This document shows, one piece after another, positions 45,681 to 55,527 of a stretch of DNA of 64,000 nt. The stretch is from positions 2,294,001-2,358,000 of the forward strand of contig NZ_CP097160.1 in the NCBI RefSeq assembly GCF_023370115.1, given 5' to 3'. This DNA is from Gulosibacter sediminis. GTDB taxonomy: Bacteria; Actinomycetota; Actinomycetes; Actinomycetales; Microbacteriaceae. The notes under the pieces are model-generated. The model saw only the letters and a program-made list of their open reading frames with translations, made no database searches and was not told the DNA's origin. The translations under genes and the position numbers were made by a program. Position 1 is the stretch's first letter; each line of letters opens with the position of its first letter.

Positions 45681-48600
45681 CTAGTACTCCTCTGGCGGCG
45701 CTTCGAAGTCGTCGGGCGCCTCATCGAACGGGCCCGACGGCCCCGGCAGGGCCCGCAACTCTTCGCCGACGAAGCGCGCGCCGAGCCGTTCACGAATAAC
45801 CGACTCACCGTAGCGCTCCTGGCCCGCCGCGAGCGCAGGATGCTTCGGTGCGGCGGGTTCCTCGGGCTCGGGTTCTGGTTCGGGTTCGGCAACGGGCTCG
45901 GGTTCGGAGCCCGGAACGGCGACGACGTTCCAGCTCGGCGCCGCGGGTGCGGTGCTTGCTGGCTCGGCACCGGACTGCTGGTCGCCGGTGGCTACCGTCT
46001 CGGAATTCGCCTGGCGCGTTTGGTTCTGGTCGGCTGTGCCCCGCGAGGCTCCGGCTGAAGCGGATCGCGACGACGCCGGGTCGACGGGGTTGCGCACCTC
46101 GGTGCCGGGCGCCGCGTGCAGCGTCGCCTCGGGCATCGCCACGGGGGTCGCGTCGTGCTCGCGCTCGCTCGCATCGGTCGCCGCGACCTCTTCGACCGAG
46201 TGTCCCTCGCGCACAGGCTCAGCGGCCGCCGCTTCAGAGCTCACGGCGTCAGAGCCCGCGGGTTCGGCGCTTGCGGCGGCGCTCGGCTGGGAAGCCGTCG
46301 CGAATCCAGCGCTGGAGTCAGAACCGGAATTGGCCGCGTTCGCTCTGTTCTCGCCCGCATTGGTGGGCGCGGCATCGACCGGGTCGACAGTCTGGGGCGC
46401 CGGGTCGTTCGGCTGGCCGGCATCGCTCGGCTCGGGGCCGGTCGCGAATTCGTCCCAGGCCGAGCCCGGGCCGTCATCGGCAACCCGCGGCTCACCGGGA
46501 ATCGGCGCGACGTTCCACGTGGCTCCCCCGCCGGAGGTTGCCGCCGGTGCTGGAGCCTGGCTCGCCCTGCCTCGGTGACGTTCCTCGTCGGATGGCGCGG
46601 ATGGCGCATCCGCCGCCGGTGCCGCCGACTCGCGACCGGGGCTGCGCTCGATCTTCGGGGCGATCTTCATGTCGACGCCGAACACCTCACGAAGCGCGCT
46701 CTTGAGGTGGTCGCTCGGCGACGGCTGGCCGTCGCGAGCCTGACGCGCCTGGTCGAAAACCGCGCGGTTAGGGAACCACAGCGCAAGCACGCCGTCGGCG
46801 TAACCGAGCGGCTGCAGTCCCCGCACGACCGACCAGGTCGAGCGCCCGCCGAGACGGTTCACGGCCTCGAGCACGCTTGGCCAGGCGTCCTGCACCTGGC
46901 CTGCGTCGGGCTGCTTCGCGCCGGCTTGGTCTGCGCCGCGCTGGCCCGCGCCAGTCTGCGTCGACTCGGATGCTCTGCCTGCGCCTTGGCCGGCTTCCGG
47001 CTGGCCCGCGTCGGGCCGGTTCGCGCTGGCTCGCGCCGAACCGGATGCTCCGGTCGACCCCTGGCCCGATTCGGCAGGTGCCGGGGCGGATGCGGCAGGC
47101 TGCTCGGTGCGCCAAGGTTCGGGTGCGTCGGGGCGCCCGGCCCGGGCACCCGCTGCAGACCCATTCGCCTGCGGCGGAGCCGAATTCACGCGCTGCTGAC
47201 CAGATTCGTGCGCGCCAGGCGCCTGCCCAGGCCCACTCGACGGCGCACCGTTCGCCTGCGTCGGAGCGGAATCCGCACGCTGCTGACCAGATTCGCGCGC
47301 GCCAGGCGCCTGCCCAGGCTCGCGCGACGGCGAACCGTCTGCCTGTTGTCCGCCCTCACGCGAGACTGGTGCACCCGCGGCACCAGCCGGCGGCACTGTC
47401 GGCCCAGCGTCAGTCACACCCGGCGTCGCCCACGCCGCCTTGGCGGCCTCGGCCGCAGACACCTTAGGCGCCTCCGGCTCGGGCCGCCGCTGCGGCGCAC
47501 GCTCCGGCTCACGCTGCGGCGCCGGTCGTTCGTCGTGCGGCGCGCGCGTCGGCGCGGCCCCCTGACCGCGATCGGCCGCGGGTGCACCGCGACCCGGCGC
47601 ATCCGGCTGCCCGGGCGCGCGCTGTCCACTCGCGTCGCGCTGCCCGCGCGCATCCTGCCCCGGTGCCGCACCGGGCGCATCCGCCTCGGCAAACGCCGCG
47701 CGCTGCGCCACGAGCACGCGCGCGATCATGAGCTCGAGCTGCAGTCGGGGCGCGGTCACGCCAGTCATCTCCGACAGCGTCGCGTTCACCGCATCGGCCA
47801 TGCCCGACAGCGCGCGCGGGGTAAATCGCGCGGCGTTCGTGTGCATGCGCTCGAGCTCGTCGGGCGAGATGCCGCGCAAGACCGCCTCGGCGCCCTGGCC
47901 GATTGCCTTCACCACGATGAGGTCACGCACTCGTTCAAGCAGGTCTTCGACAAAGCGCCGCGGATCTTGCCCCGACTGAATCACCGAGTCAACCGAGCGG
48001 TACGCGGCCGAGGCATCACCGTCGGCGAAGGCCGCGATCGTCTCGTCGAGGAGGTCTTGCGCCGTGAAACCGAGCACCTGCGTCGCGAGCTGGTACTGCA
48101 TCGTCTCGCCCTCGGTGCCAGCGATGAGCTGGTCGAGCAGCGACATCGTGTCGCGCGCCGAGCCACCGCCCGCGCGCACGACGAGCGGCAGCACACCCGG
48201 CTCGGCCGAGATGCCCTCGGCGGCGCAGATGCGCTCGAGGTACTCGAGCATCGGCGCCGGCGGAATCAGCCGGAACGGGTAGTGGTGCGTGCGCGAGCGA
48301 ATCGTGCCTATGACCTTCTCGGGCTCGGTCGTCGCGAAAATAAAGAGCACGTGCTCTGGCGGCTCCTCCACCACCTTGAGCAGCGCGTTGAAGCCCTGCG
48401 AGGTGACCATGTGCGCCTCGTCGATGATGAAGATGCGGTAGCGGTCGCGGCTCGGGGCCATGACGGCGCGCTCGCGCAGTTCGCGGGCGTCGTCGACACC
48501 ACCGTGGCTCGCGGCGTCGATCTCGGCGACGTCGAGCGAGCCGCCGCCCTCGCGGCCGAGCTCGAGGCACGAGTCGCACTTGCCGCACGGCTCGGGCGTC

Positions 48601-48800
48601 GGCCCCTCTGCGCAGTTGAGGCAGCGAGCGAGGATGCGCGCCGACGAGGTCTTGCCGCAGCCGCGCGGGCCAGAGAAGAGGTACGCATGGTTGATGCGGC
48701 CCGAGCGAATCGCCACCGAGAGCGGGTCGGTCACCTGTTGCTGACCGATCATTTCGGCGAACGTCTCGGGCCGATATCGGCGATACAGGGCAGCAACCAT
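45681..48800 (-). CDS. dnaX: DNA polymerase III subunits gamma/tau, very long linker
   Basis: A 1039-residue clamp-loader ATPase. Walker A GPRGCGKT at residues 44-51, Zn cysteines C63, C72, C75, C78, Walker [10 protein letters not shown], sensor region [12 protein letters not shown]. Residues about 390-640 form a low-complexity Gly/Ala/Gln/Pro/Asp linker with a tandem 29-residue unit ([17 protein letters not shown] / [17 protein letters not shown]), followed by a tau-like domain ([20 protein letters not shown]), then a second acidic low-complexity tail. ATG 48800 is used; a GTG at 48848 and ATG at 48809 are also in frame. E. coli tau is 643 residues, so this is long even for actinobacteria. 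Confidence 0.92.
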   Translation of the reverse strand: MVAALYRRYRPETFAEMIGQQQVTDPLSVAIRSGRINHAYLFSGPRGCGKTSSARILARCLNCAEGPTPEPCGKCDSCLELGREGGGSLDVAEIDAASHGGVDDARELRERAVMAPSRDRYRIFIIDEAHMVTSQGFNALLKVVEEPPEHVLFIFATTEPEKVIGTIRSRTHHYPFRLIPPAPMLEYLERICAAEGISAEPGVLPLVVRAGGGSARDTMSLLDQLIAGTEGETMQYQLATQVLGFTAQDLLDETIAAFADGDASAAYRSVDSVIQSGQDPRRFVEDLLERVRDLIVVKAIGQGAEAVLRGISPDELERMHTNAARFTPRALSGMADAVNATLSEMTGVTAPRLQLELMIARVLVAQRAAFAEADAPGAAPGQDARGQRDASGQRAPGQPDAPGRGAPAADRGQGAAPTRAPHDERPAPQREPERAPQRRPEPEAPKVSAAEAAKAAWATPGVTDAGPTVPPAGAAGAPVSREGGQQADGSPSREPGQAPGARESGQQRADSAPTQANGAPSSGPGQAPGAHESGQQRVNSAPPQANGSAAGARAGRPDAPEPWRTEQPAASAPAPAESGQGSTGASGSARASANRPDAGQPEAGQGAGRASESTQTGAGQRGADQAGAKQPDAGQVQDAWPSVLEAVNRLGGRSTWSVVRGLQPLGYADGVLALWFPNRAVFDQARQARDGQPSPSDHLKSALREVFGVDMKIAPKIERSPGRESAAPAADAPSAPSDEERHRGRASQAPAPAATSGGGATWNVAPIPGEPRVADDGPGSAWDEFATGPEPSDAGQPNDPAPQTVDPVDAAPTNAGENRANAANSGSDSSAGFATASQPSAAASAEPAGSDAVSSEAAAAEPVREGHSVEEVAATDASEREHDATPVAMPEATLHAAPGTEVRNPVDPASSRSASAGASRGTADQNQTRQANSETVATGDQQSGAEPASTAPAAPSWNVVAVPGSEPEPVAEPEPEPEPEEPAAPKHPALAAGQERYGESVIRERLGARFVGEELRALPGPSGPFDEAPDDFEAPPEEY

Positions 48801-48864
48801 GCCCTCCATCGTAGAGGTCGCCACCGACCCGCATGCCGGGTCATCCACAGGTGCGCCTGTGGCG

Positions 48865-50055
48865 CTACAGCCCCGTTTGCGCGAGCGTCTGCCGCGCGAT
48901 CTCGACCTCTTCGTTCGTCGGCACGACGAGCACGGTCACGCGGGAGGCGCCGGTCGAGATCACCCGGATGCCGTCGTTCGGCAGCTGGTTGCGCTCGGGG
49001 TCGAGCTCGACCCCGAGCCACTCGAGGCCCTCAAGGGTGCGCCGCCGCACCTCGGCCGAGTTCTCGCCCACGCCGGCGGTGAACACGATCGCGTCGCCAC
49101 CGCCGAGCGTGACGAGGTACGAACCGAGGTAGTGCCGCAGTCGATGCACGTAGACGTCGAGGCCGAGCTGGGCCGCCGCATCCCCCGCCGCCGCGCGCTG
49201 CGTGACATCGCGCACGTCGTTCGTGCCGGTGAGCCCGAGCAGGCCCGAGCGGCGGTTGAGCAGGTCGTCGAGCTCGTCGACCGTGTACCCGGCCTTGCGG
49301 TGCAGGTGAAAGAGCACGGCCGGGTCGATGTCGCCAGTGCGCGTGCCCATGACGAGGCCCTCGAGCGGCGTCATGCCCATCGAGGTGTCGACCGACTTGC
49401 CGCCGTCGACCGCGCAGGCCGAGGCACCGTTGCCGATGTGCAGCACGACGGTGCGCAGCGACTCGAGCGACCGGTCGAGAAAGTCGGCAGCCGCCTCCGA
49501 CACGAACTTGTGGCTCGTGCCGTGCGCGCCATACTTGCGCACGCGGTTCGCCTCGGCCACCTCGCGGTTGAGCGCGTAGGTGCTCGCGGCGTCGCTCATC
49601 GTCGTGTGGAAGGCGGTGTCGAACACCGCGACGTGCGGGATGCTCTGGAACACCCGGCGCGCCCCCCGGATGCCCGCGAGGTTCGCGGGGTTGTGGAGGG
49701 GCGCAAGCGGGCTGAGTTCGTCGATGTTGCGCTCGACGTCGTCGTCGATGATGGTCGGGCCGAAGAAGCGGCGCGCGCCCTGTACGACGCGGTGACCGAC
49801 TGCGGCTGGCGGCGCCGACTCGAGCGTCGGGCCGAGCTCGGCGAAGTTTGCGAGCATCGCCTCGAACGCATCGTCGTGGGAGGCAATCGGCACTTCACGC
49901 TCGTGCTTCCCGTCGGCGTTCGTGTGGCGCACGCTGCCGCTCGGCTCGCCGATGCGCTCGACGAGGCCCGCGGCGAGCGTCGTCTCGCTCGCCATGTCGA
50001 GCAGCTGGTATTTCAGCGAGGAGGAACCGGAGTTCACCACGAGCACGATGGTCAT
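48865..50055 (-). CDS. ackA: Acetate kinase
   Basis: A 396-residue ASKHA-fold kinase. Motifs VLVVNSGSSSLKYQLLD, VGHRVVQGARRF, FDTAFHTTM, YGAHGTSHKFVS, LHIGNGASACAVDGGKSVDTSMGMTPLEG and FTAGVGENS. Interconverts acetate/ATP and acetyl phosphate/ADP. It begins 28 bp after the pta stop. Confidence 0.96.
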   Translation of the reverse strand: MTIVLVVNSGSSSLKYQLLDMASETTLAAGLVERIGEPSGSVRHTNADGKHEREVPIASHDDAFEAMLANFAELGPTLESAPPAAVGHRVVQGARRFFGPTIIDDDVERNIDELSPLAPLHNPANLAGIRGARRVFQSIPHVAVFDTAFHTTMSDAASTYALNREVAEANRVRKYGAHGTSHKFVSEAAADFLDRSLESLRTVVLHIGNGASACAVDGGKSVDTSMGMTPLEGLVMGTRTGDIDPAVLFHLHRKAGYTVDELDDLLNRRSGLLGLTGTNDVRDVTQRAAAGDAAAQLGLDVYVHRLRHYLGSYLVTLGGGDAIVFTAGVGENSAEVRRRTLEGLEWLGVELDPERNQLPNDGIRVISTGASRVTVLVVPTNEEVEIARQTLAQTGL

Positions 50056-50083
50056 GTCTTGCCTTTCGTCGCGGGGCCGCGGC

Positions 50084-52198
50084 CTACGCGTCTGCCTGCG
50101 CCTGGATCGCCGTGATCGCGACGGTGTTCACGATGTCGCTCACGAGCGCGCCCCGCGAGAGATCGTTAATCGGCTTGTTGAGCCCCTGCAGCACGGGGCC
50201 GATCGCGAGCGCGCCCGCCGAGCCCTGCACCGCCTTGTACGTGTTGTTGCCGGTGTTGAGGTCGGGGAAGATGAACACGGTCGCCCGGCCCGCCACGTCG
50301 CTGCCGGGCAGCTTCTTCGAGGCCACCGCCATGTCGGTCGCCGCGTCGTACTGCAGCGGCCCCTCGACGAGTAGCTCGGGCGCGCGCTCGCGCACGAGGC
50401 GGGTCGCCTCGCGCACCTTGTCGACGTCGGCGCCAGCGCCCGAGTCGCCCGTCGAGTAGCTCAGCATGGCGACGCGCGGCTCGATGTTGAACTGCTTCGC
50501 CGTCTCGGCCGACGAGATCGCGATGTCGGCGAGTTGCTCGGCCGTCGGGTCGGGGTTCACGGCGCAGTCGCCGTACACGAGCACGCGGTCGGCGAGCGAC
50601 ATGAGGAACACGCTCGAGACGATCGACACGTTCGGCCGGGTCTTCACGATCTCGAACGACGGCTTGATCGTGTGTGCCGTCGTGTGGGCCGCGCCCGACA
50701 CCATGCCATCGGCGAGGCCGAGGTGCACCATCATCGTGCCGAAGTACGAGACGTCCTGCACCCGATCGCGGGCCTGGTCGATCGTGACGCCCTTGTGGGC
50801 GCGCAGCCGCGCGTATTCCTCGCTGAAGCGCTCGAGCATGGCCGGGTCCTGCGGTGAGACGATGTGCGCCTCGGCGAGGTCGAGGCCGAGCTCGGATGCG
50901 CGGTTGCGGATGCTCGGCTCGTCGCCGAGGATCGTCAGCTCGGCGACCTCGCGCGTGAGCAGCGTCGAGGCAGCCTGAAGGATCCGGTCGTCGTTGCCCT
51001 CGGGCAGCACGATGTGCTTGCGTTCGGCGCGGGCGCGCGCGAGCAGGGTGTGCTCGAACATGAGCGGCGTGACCACCTGCGGTTCCGGCACGTCGAGCAG
51101 GCCGAGCAGCGCGTCCCGGTCGACGTACTCGGCGAAGTCGGCGAGCGCGGTGTCGACCTTGCGGACCATTGAGGCAAGGAAACGGCCGCGAGTGTTCACG
51201 ATGCGCTGCGCCGTCTCGTAGGTGCCGAGATTCGTGCGCAGCATCGGCAGCTCAAGGTCGACGCCGCGAATGAGCGACTCGACGATCGGCGAGAATTCGA
51301 ACGGCCCGTTCACGACGAGCGCCGCAAGCGAGGGCATCGTGCGCGCCTGCTGGGCGAGCAGCAGCGCGACGATCGTCTCGGTGCGGTCGGCGGCAACCAC
51401 GACGACGCCCGACTCGAAGGTGCGCTCGAGCACGTGCTCCATCGACATGCCGGCCACCGTGATGCCGAGCACCTCGCGGCCCAGCAGCTTTTCGTCGCCC
51501 GAGTAGAGCTCGGCGCCAAGCGCGGCGCGCAGCTCGTCGACACTCGGGGCGTTGAGGACCTTATTCTCGGGCAGGCACCAGACCGGCACCTCGGCGGTGG
51601 CTGCGACCTCGGCATCCCGCACTGCCGCCTGCACGCCGGTGCGCACCTCGTCGAGGTGACCTTCGCCGACGCGGTTCACCACGACGGCGAGTAGCTGGGC
51701 GTGCTCGGCCTCGAGCACTGGCAGCGTGCTCGCGGCGACCTGCGCGAGCTCGGCCGGCGTGCGGGCGCTGCGGTCGTCCGGGTTGAGGCCGGTGAGCACG
51801 AGCAGCACGGGCGCGCCGAGGTTCGCGGCGACGCGGGCGTTGAAGTCGAGCTCGGCCGGGTTCCCGACGTCGGTGAAGTCGCTGCCAAGAATCACGACGA
51901 CGTCGCAGCGGCTCGCGACCGCGTCGTAGCGTTGGAGGATCTTCCCCAGCGCCGACGTCGCGTCGGCATGCACCTCGTCGTAGGTCACACCAACCCCGAG
52001 CTCGGGCGTGAGGCCGAGGTTCGGGTCGAGTCGCTCGAGCAGATGCTTGAGGATGTCGTCGCGGGTCGCGCTCTGCGTAACGGGACGGAACAGACCTACG
52101 CGGCCACTGTGCTGCGTGAGGGTCTCGAGCACGCCGAGTGCAACGGCCTGCTTGCCGGAAAAACCTTCGGATGACGTGATGTAGATGCTCGCGGTCAC
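50084..52198 (-). CDS. pta: Phosphate acetyltransferase
   Basis: A 704-residue two-part enzyme. Residues 1-360 carry an AAA-like and DRTGG regulatory region (ITSSEGFSGKQAVALGVLETL at the start, where a GKST-like loop is GKQA). Residues about 375-700 are the catalytic domain with HIVLPEGNDDRILQAA, DGMVSGAAHTTAHTIKP and YSTGDSGAGADVDKV. Transfers acetyl between CoA and phosphate. Operon with ackA. Confidence 0.95.
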   Translation of the reverse strand: MTASIYITSSEGFSGKQAVALGVLETLTQHSGRVGLFRPVTQSATRDDILKHLLERLDPNLGLTPELGVGVTYDEVHADATSALGKILQRYDAVASRCDVVVILGSDFTDVGNPAELDFNARVAANLGAPVLLVLTGLNPDDRSARTPAELAQVAASTLPVLEAEHAQLLAVVVNRVGEGHLDEVRTGVQAAVRDAEVAATAEVPVWCLPENKVLNAPSVDELRAALGAELYSGDEKLLGREVLGITVAGMSMEHVLERTFESGVVVVAADRTETIVALLLAQQARTMPSLAALVVNGPFEFSPIVESLIRGVDLELPMLRTNLGTYETAQRIVNTRGRFLASMVRKVDTALADFAEYVDRDALLGLLDVPEPQVVTPLMFEHTLLARARAERKHIVLPEGNDDRILQAASTLLTREVAELTILGDEPSIRNRASELGLDLAEAHIVSPQDPAMLERFSEEYARLRAHKGVTIDQARDRVQDVSYFGTMMVHLGLADGMVSGAAHTTAHTIKPSFEIVKTRPNVSIVSSVFLMSLADRVLVYGDCAVNPDPTAEQLADIAISSAETAKQFNIEPRVAMLSYSTGDSGAGADVDKVREATRLVRERAPELLVEGPLQYDAATDMAVASKKLPGSDVAGRATVFIFPDLNTGNNTYKAVQGSAGALAIGPVLQGLNKPINDLSRGALVSDIVNTVAITAIQAQADA

Positions 52199-52300
52199 GG
52201 TGTCATCGTAACGACGCCCGGCGACCGGCGGCTGGGCTGTTGCGGCGCAGCGGCCCGCCCGACGTGCGCGCCTCCTCGACCGTCAGGTAAACTACAAGTC

Positions 52301-52390
52301 GGCTCCCCGCGTGGCGCCACCCAGGCCAACTCCCCCAGGTCGGAAACGAAGCAAGGGTAACCAGGCTCTGGCGGGTGCGCGGGGGGTCCT
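52301..52390 (+). ncRNA. ffs: Signal recognition particle RNA, small bacterial type
   Basis: A GGCTCCCCGCG.../...CGCGGGGGGTCC long stem closes a hairpin whose apical part has the conserved SRP helix 8: CCAGGTCGGAAACGAAGCAAGG, with GGAA tetraloop and asymmetric ACGAAGCA internal loop. It is followed by a T-rich stretch (CCTTTACTTTTCC). Binds Ffh for co-translational targeting. Ends are approximate within a few bases. Confidence 0.9.
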
Positions 52391-52459
52391 TTACTTTTCC
52401 GGTCATGCCAGCGGCGTAGGCTCCTGCTCGTGGCGACGGCCCAGGAAAGAGCAGTGACT

Positions 52460-53005
52460 ATGACGATTGATGCGGCGGCGGATGCGCGCGCAGAGTTAAT
52501 CAGCAAGATCCGCCAGATTGTGGCCCGCGCCGAAGCGGCCGCCCCGACCTCACAGGCTGTCTCCGCCGTGCTCGAGCAGTACCTCGACGTGCCCGGCCTC
52601 GTGCCCGAGTCGGCCCGCGCATCCAACCCCGAGGCCTACCAGCAGAACCTGCTGCACGTCGAGGACGACGGCAGCTTCTCGATCGTCGCGCTCGTCTGGC
52701 TGCCCGGCCAGCGCACGCCGGTGCACGACCACATTTCGTGGTGCGTCGTCGGCGTCTACGAGGGCAACGAGTCGGAGCTGCGCTACCGCGTCGTCGAGGA
52801 TGCCGCCGGCGACTACCTCGTCGAGACCGGCACTGGTGTGAACCTGCAGGGCAGCGTCGAGGGCTTCGCCCCTCCCGGCGACCTGCACGAGGTATGGAAC
52901 TCGGGCGACGCTCTTGCGATCTCGATCCACGTGTACGGTGCCGACATTCGCAAGCTCGGCTCGAGCATCCGCCGCCGCTACGACCTGCCGGTGCGCGCGG
53001 GCTAA
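52460..53005 (+). CDS. Cysteine dioxygenase-like cupin
   Basis: A 181-residue cupin of the cysteine dioxygenase group. Metal ligands sit in PVHDHISWCVVGVYEG (HxH) and the later His in ISIHVYGADI. The Cys of SWC is near the position of the Cys-Tyr cofactor cysteine in CDO, but I cannot verify the crosslink partner. ATG 52460 (MTIDAAADAR) or GTG 52454; AGGAAAG is upstream. Likely oxidises cysteine or a related thiol. It overlaps the convergent antiporter by 4 bp. Confidence 0.8.
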   Translation: MTIDAAADARAELISKIRQIVARAEAAAPTSQAVSAVLEQYLDVPGLVPESARASNPEAYQQNLLHVEDDGSFSIVALVWLPGQRTPVHDHISWCVVGVYEGNESELRYRVVEDAAGDYLVETGTGVNLQGSVEGFAPPGDLHEVWNSGDALAISIHVYGADIRKLGSSIRRRYDLPVRAG

Positions 53006-54357
53006 AGCATCATCGCTGCCACCCAACCGGCCGCGAGCAGCGGCAAGTTGTAGTGCAGGAACGTCGGGATCACCGAGTCGCGAATGTGGTCGTGCTGCCC
53101 GTCGGCGTTGAGCCCGGCCGTCGGCCCGAGCGTCGAGTCGGATGCGGGCGAACCGGCATCACCGAGCGCGCCGGCCGTGCCGATGATCGAGACCGTCGCG
53201 AGCGGCGAAAAGCCAAGGGCAAGGCAGAGCGGCACGTAGATGGTCGTGATGATCGGCAGCGTCGAGAACGACGATCCGATGCCCATCGTGACGACGAGGC
53301 CGACGAAGAGCATCGCGAACGCGGCCATCGCTTTGTTGTCGCCGAAGACCTGCTCGACCGCCGTGACCATCGGCGCGACGTCACCCGTCGCATCCATCAC
53401 CGCGGCGAAGCCTTGTGCGGTGATCATGATGAAGCCGATGAGCGCCATCATGCGCATGCCCTGCGTGAAGACGTCGTCGGCCTCACTCCACTTCACGGCG
53501 CCGGTGAGCAGGAAGATCGCGAGCCCGAGCAGCGCGCCGACGAGCAGCGCGTCGGCCTGCGCGCCGACCGCGTTCATGATGAGCTGCGTCGCGAAGCAGG
53601 CGACGATCGCGAGCAGCGACACGGCCACGCGGTACGGCGTCGGGTGCTCCTCCTCTTCGACGTTCGCCCCGATGATCGGGAGGTCCTCGTAGTCGCGCGG
53701 CTTGCGGTAGCTCACGAACAGCGCGATGAGCAGGCCAGCGACCATGCCGAGCGCCGGGATCGCCATCGCCTCCATGACGTTAATGCCCGTGGTGTCGAGG
53801 CCCGCCTTGGCAATGTTGCCGAGCAGGATGTCTTCGAGAAAGATCTTGCCGAAGCCGAACGGCAGGTACATGTAGGTCGTCACGAGGCCGAACGTGAGCA
53901 CGCAGGCGACGAGGCGTCGATCGATGCGCAGCTTGTTCATGACGCTGAGCAGCGGCGGCACGAGCAGCGGGATGAACGCGATGTGCACCGGAATGAGGTT
54001 CTGACTCATGACCGACATCGCGAGAATGCCCGCGAGCATGGCGTACTTCGTGATCGTCACGGTGCGGGTCGAAGCGCTCGCCCCGTCGCCCTCGAGCCGG
54101 CGGATGAGCGCATCCGCGAGTAGCCGCGGTAGGCCGGAGTTCGCGACCGCCATCGCGAAGGCGCCGAGCAGCGCGTAGCTCAGCGCGATCTTCGCGCCGG
54201 CGCCGAGACCGTCTTGGAATGCGAGCATGGTGCCGTCGAGGCCGAGGCCGCCGACGAGGCCACCGACCACCGCGCCGATAAAGAGGGAGAGCACGACATG
54301 CAACCGCGCAAGTGAGAGCGCAAGCATGACGACGACGGCGATAACGACGGAATTCAC
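53002..54357 (-). CDS. Na+/H+ antiporter family protein, YuiF-like
   Basis: A 451-residue, about 11-TM transporter of the ion transporter superfamily (YuiF/HI1586-like Na+/H+ antiporters). Diagnostic stretches: LGAGAKIALSYALLGAFAMAVANSG, MSQNLIPVHIAFIPLLVPPLL, FGLVTTYMYLPFGFG, and the C-terminal GIGSSFSTLPIITTIYVPL then GDAGSPASDSTLGPTAGLN. Starts GTG 54357. Ion specificity is unproven; the relatives also include amino-acid exporters. Confidence 0.85.
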   Translation of the reverse strand: MNSVVIAVVVMLALSLARLHVVLSLFIGAVVGGLVGGLGLDGTMLAFQDGLGAGAKIALSYALLGAFAMAVANSGLPRLLADALIRRLEGDGASASTRTVTITKYAMLAGILAMSVMSQNLIPVHIAFIPLLVPPLLSVMNKLRIDRRLVACVLTFGLVTTYMYLPFGFGKIFLEDILLGNIAKAGLDTTGINVMEAMAIPALGMVAGLLIALFVSYRKPRDYEDLPIIGANVEEEEHPTPYRVAVSLLAIVACFATQLIMNAVGAQADALLVGALLGLAIFLLTGAVKWSEADDVFTQGMRMMALIGFIMITAQGFAAVMDATGDVAPMVTAVEQVFGDNKAMAAFAMLFVGLVVTMGIGSSFSTLPIITTIYVPLCLALGFSPLATVSIIGTAGALGDAGSPASDSTLGPTAGLNADGQHDHIRDSVIPTFLHYNLPLLAAGWVAAMML

Positions 54358-54431
54358 CGAGACAGCCTACTGGCCAGCGTTCGCGCGGCAGAATCGGGGT
54401 GGCCGAAGCGAGCTCGGCGAGCTACTCTGAA

Positions 54432-54451
54432 ATATAAGTATTTGTTTATAT
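54432..54451. promoter_or_regulatory. AT-rich dyad upstream of the CDF exporter
   Basis: ATATAA-N8-TTATAT, immediately before GGAGG and the GTG start at 54466; the region 54429-54454 is unusually AT-rich. It resembles metal-sensor (ArsR/SmtB or CsoR) operator regions; no regulator gene is adjacent. Confidence 0.45.
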
Positions 54452-54465
54452 ATACGGAGGTTGCG

Positions 54466-55392
54466 GTGCACGACCACGATCACGATCACGGCCAGTCGGA
54501 TGCGGTGGCCCCGGGCCGCTCCCGGCTCGCGATCGCCTTCGGCATCACCGCCACCGTGTTTGTCGCCCAGCTCGTCGGCGCGATCCTCACCAATTCGCTC
54601 GCGCTGCTCGTCGACACGGCGCATATGCTCACGGATGCGGGCGGCCTGCTGCTTGCGCTCGTGGCCGCGAACCTCATGGTCAAGCCCGCGTCGACCACCC
54701 ACACGTGGGGCCTGCGGCGCGCCGAGGTGCTCGCGGCGGCCGCGCAGTCGCTCGTGCTGCTCGCGGTGGGCGTCTACGCGATCGTCTCGGGCATCGCGCG
54801 CCTCTTCGCGCCCGCCGAGGTGCCGAGCCAGGGACTGCTCGTGTTCGGCATCATCGGCCTCGTCGGCAACATCGCGTCGATCGCCGTGCTCGCGAGCTCG
54901 CGCAACAACAACCTCAACCTGCGCGCCGCGTTCCTCGAGGTGATCAACGATGCGCTCGGCTCGGTCGCGGTGATCGTGAGCGCGATCGTCATCGCCGCGA
55001 CGGGCTGGACCACCGTCGACACGATCGCCGGCCTGCTCATCGCCGCGCTCATCCTGCCCCGCGCCGTCTCGATTCTGCGTCGGAGCGTGCGGGTGCTCAT
55101 GGAAGCCGTGCCCGCGGGCCTCGACCTCGACCTGCTGCGCCAGCACCTGCTCGAGAACGAGCACGTGCGGCAGGTGCACGACCTGCACGTCACTTCGATC
55201 GGCACCGGCCTGCCCGTGCTCACGGCGCACATCGAGGTCGAGCACGAGTGCCTCGACAAGGCGCACACCGAAACCGTGCTGCGCGAGCTGCAGGAGTGCG
55301 TGCGCGAGCACTTCGAGGTGCGCATCGAGCACTGCACGTTCCAGCTCGAGCCAGGCGGCTACGGGCGCGACGAGTCGCTGCCGCACGCGTAG
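54466..55392 (+). CDS. Cation diffusion facilitator (Zn2+/Cd2+ exporter), ZitB/CzcD-like
   Basis: A 308-residue CDF protein starting at GTG 54466, GGAGG 5 nt upstream. His/Asp-rich N-terminus HDHDHDHGQ, 6 TM helices, TM2 metal site LLVDTAHMLTDAGGLLLAL (HxxxD) and TM5 site EVINDALGSVAVIVSA, C-terminal ferredoxin-like domain VHDLHVTSIGTGLPVLTAHIEVEHEC. The H-D/N-D pattern and His-rich tail point to Zn2+ and relatives. Probably metal-induced via the upstream AT-rich dyad. Confidence 0.92.
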   Translation: MHDHDHDHGQSDAVAPGRSRLAIAFGITATVFVAQLVGAILTNSLALLVDTAHMLTDAGGLLLALVAANLMVKPASTTHTWGLRRAEVLAAAAQSLVLLAVGVYAIVSGIARLFAPAEVPSQGLLVFGIIGLVGNIASIAVLASSRNNNLNLRAAFLEVINDALGSVAVIVSAIVIAATGWTTVDTIAGLLIAALILPRAVSILRRSVRVLMEAVPAGLDLDLLRQHLLENEHVRQVHDLHVTSIGTGLPVLTAHIEVEHECLDKAHTETVLRELQECVREHFEVRIEHCTFQLEPGGYGRDESLPHA

Positions 55393-55527
55393 GCGCGGGA
55401 GGCCAACCCGCATAGGTGACTCCTAGCATCCGCATAGTCGCAGCATTTTACGCTTGCCTATCTTCGATCGCGACGAGAGAAGAGTCCCCCCACCCCGCGG
55501 CCGCAAGCCGTGTCGAAGGAGTTTCGC

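Noticed and set aside
46116-49082. 988-codon open frame on the plus strand opposite dnaX
   Set aside because: It is the antisense of a clear dnaX; the composition is Arg-rich without domains, as expected from high-GC antisense frames.
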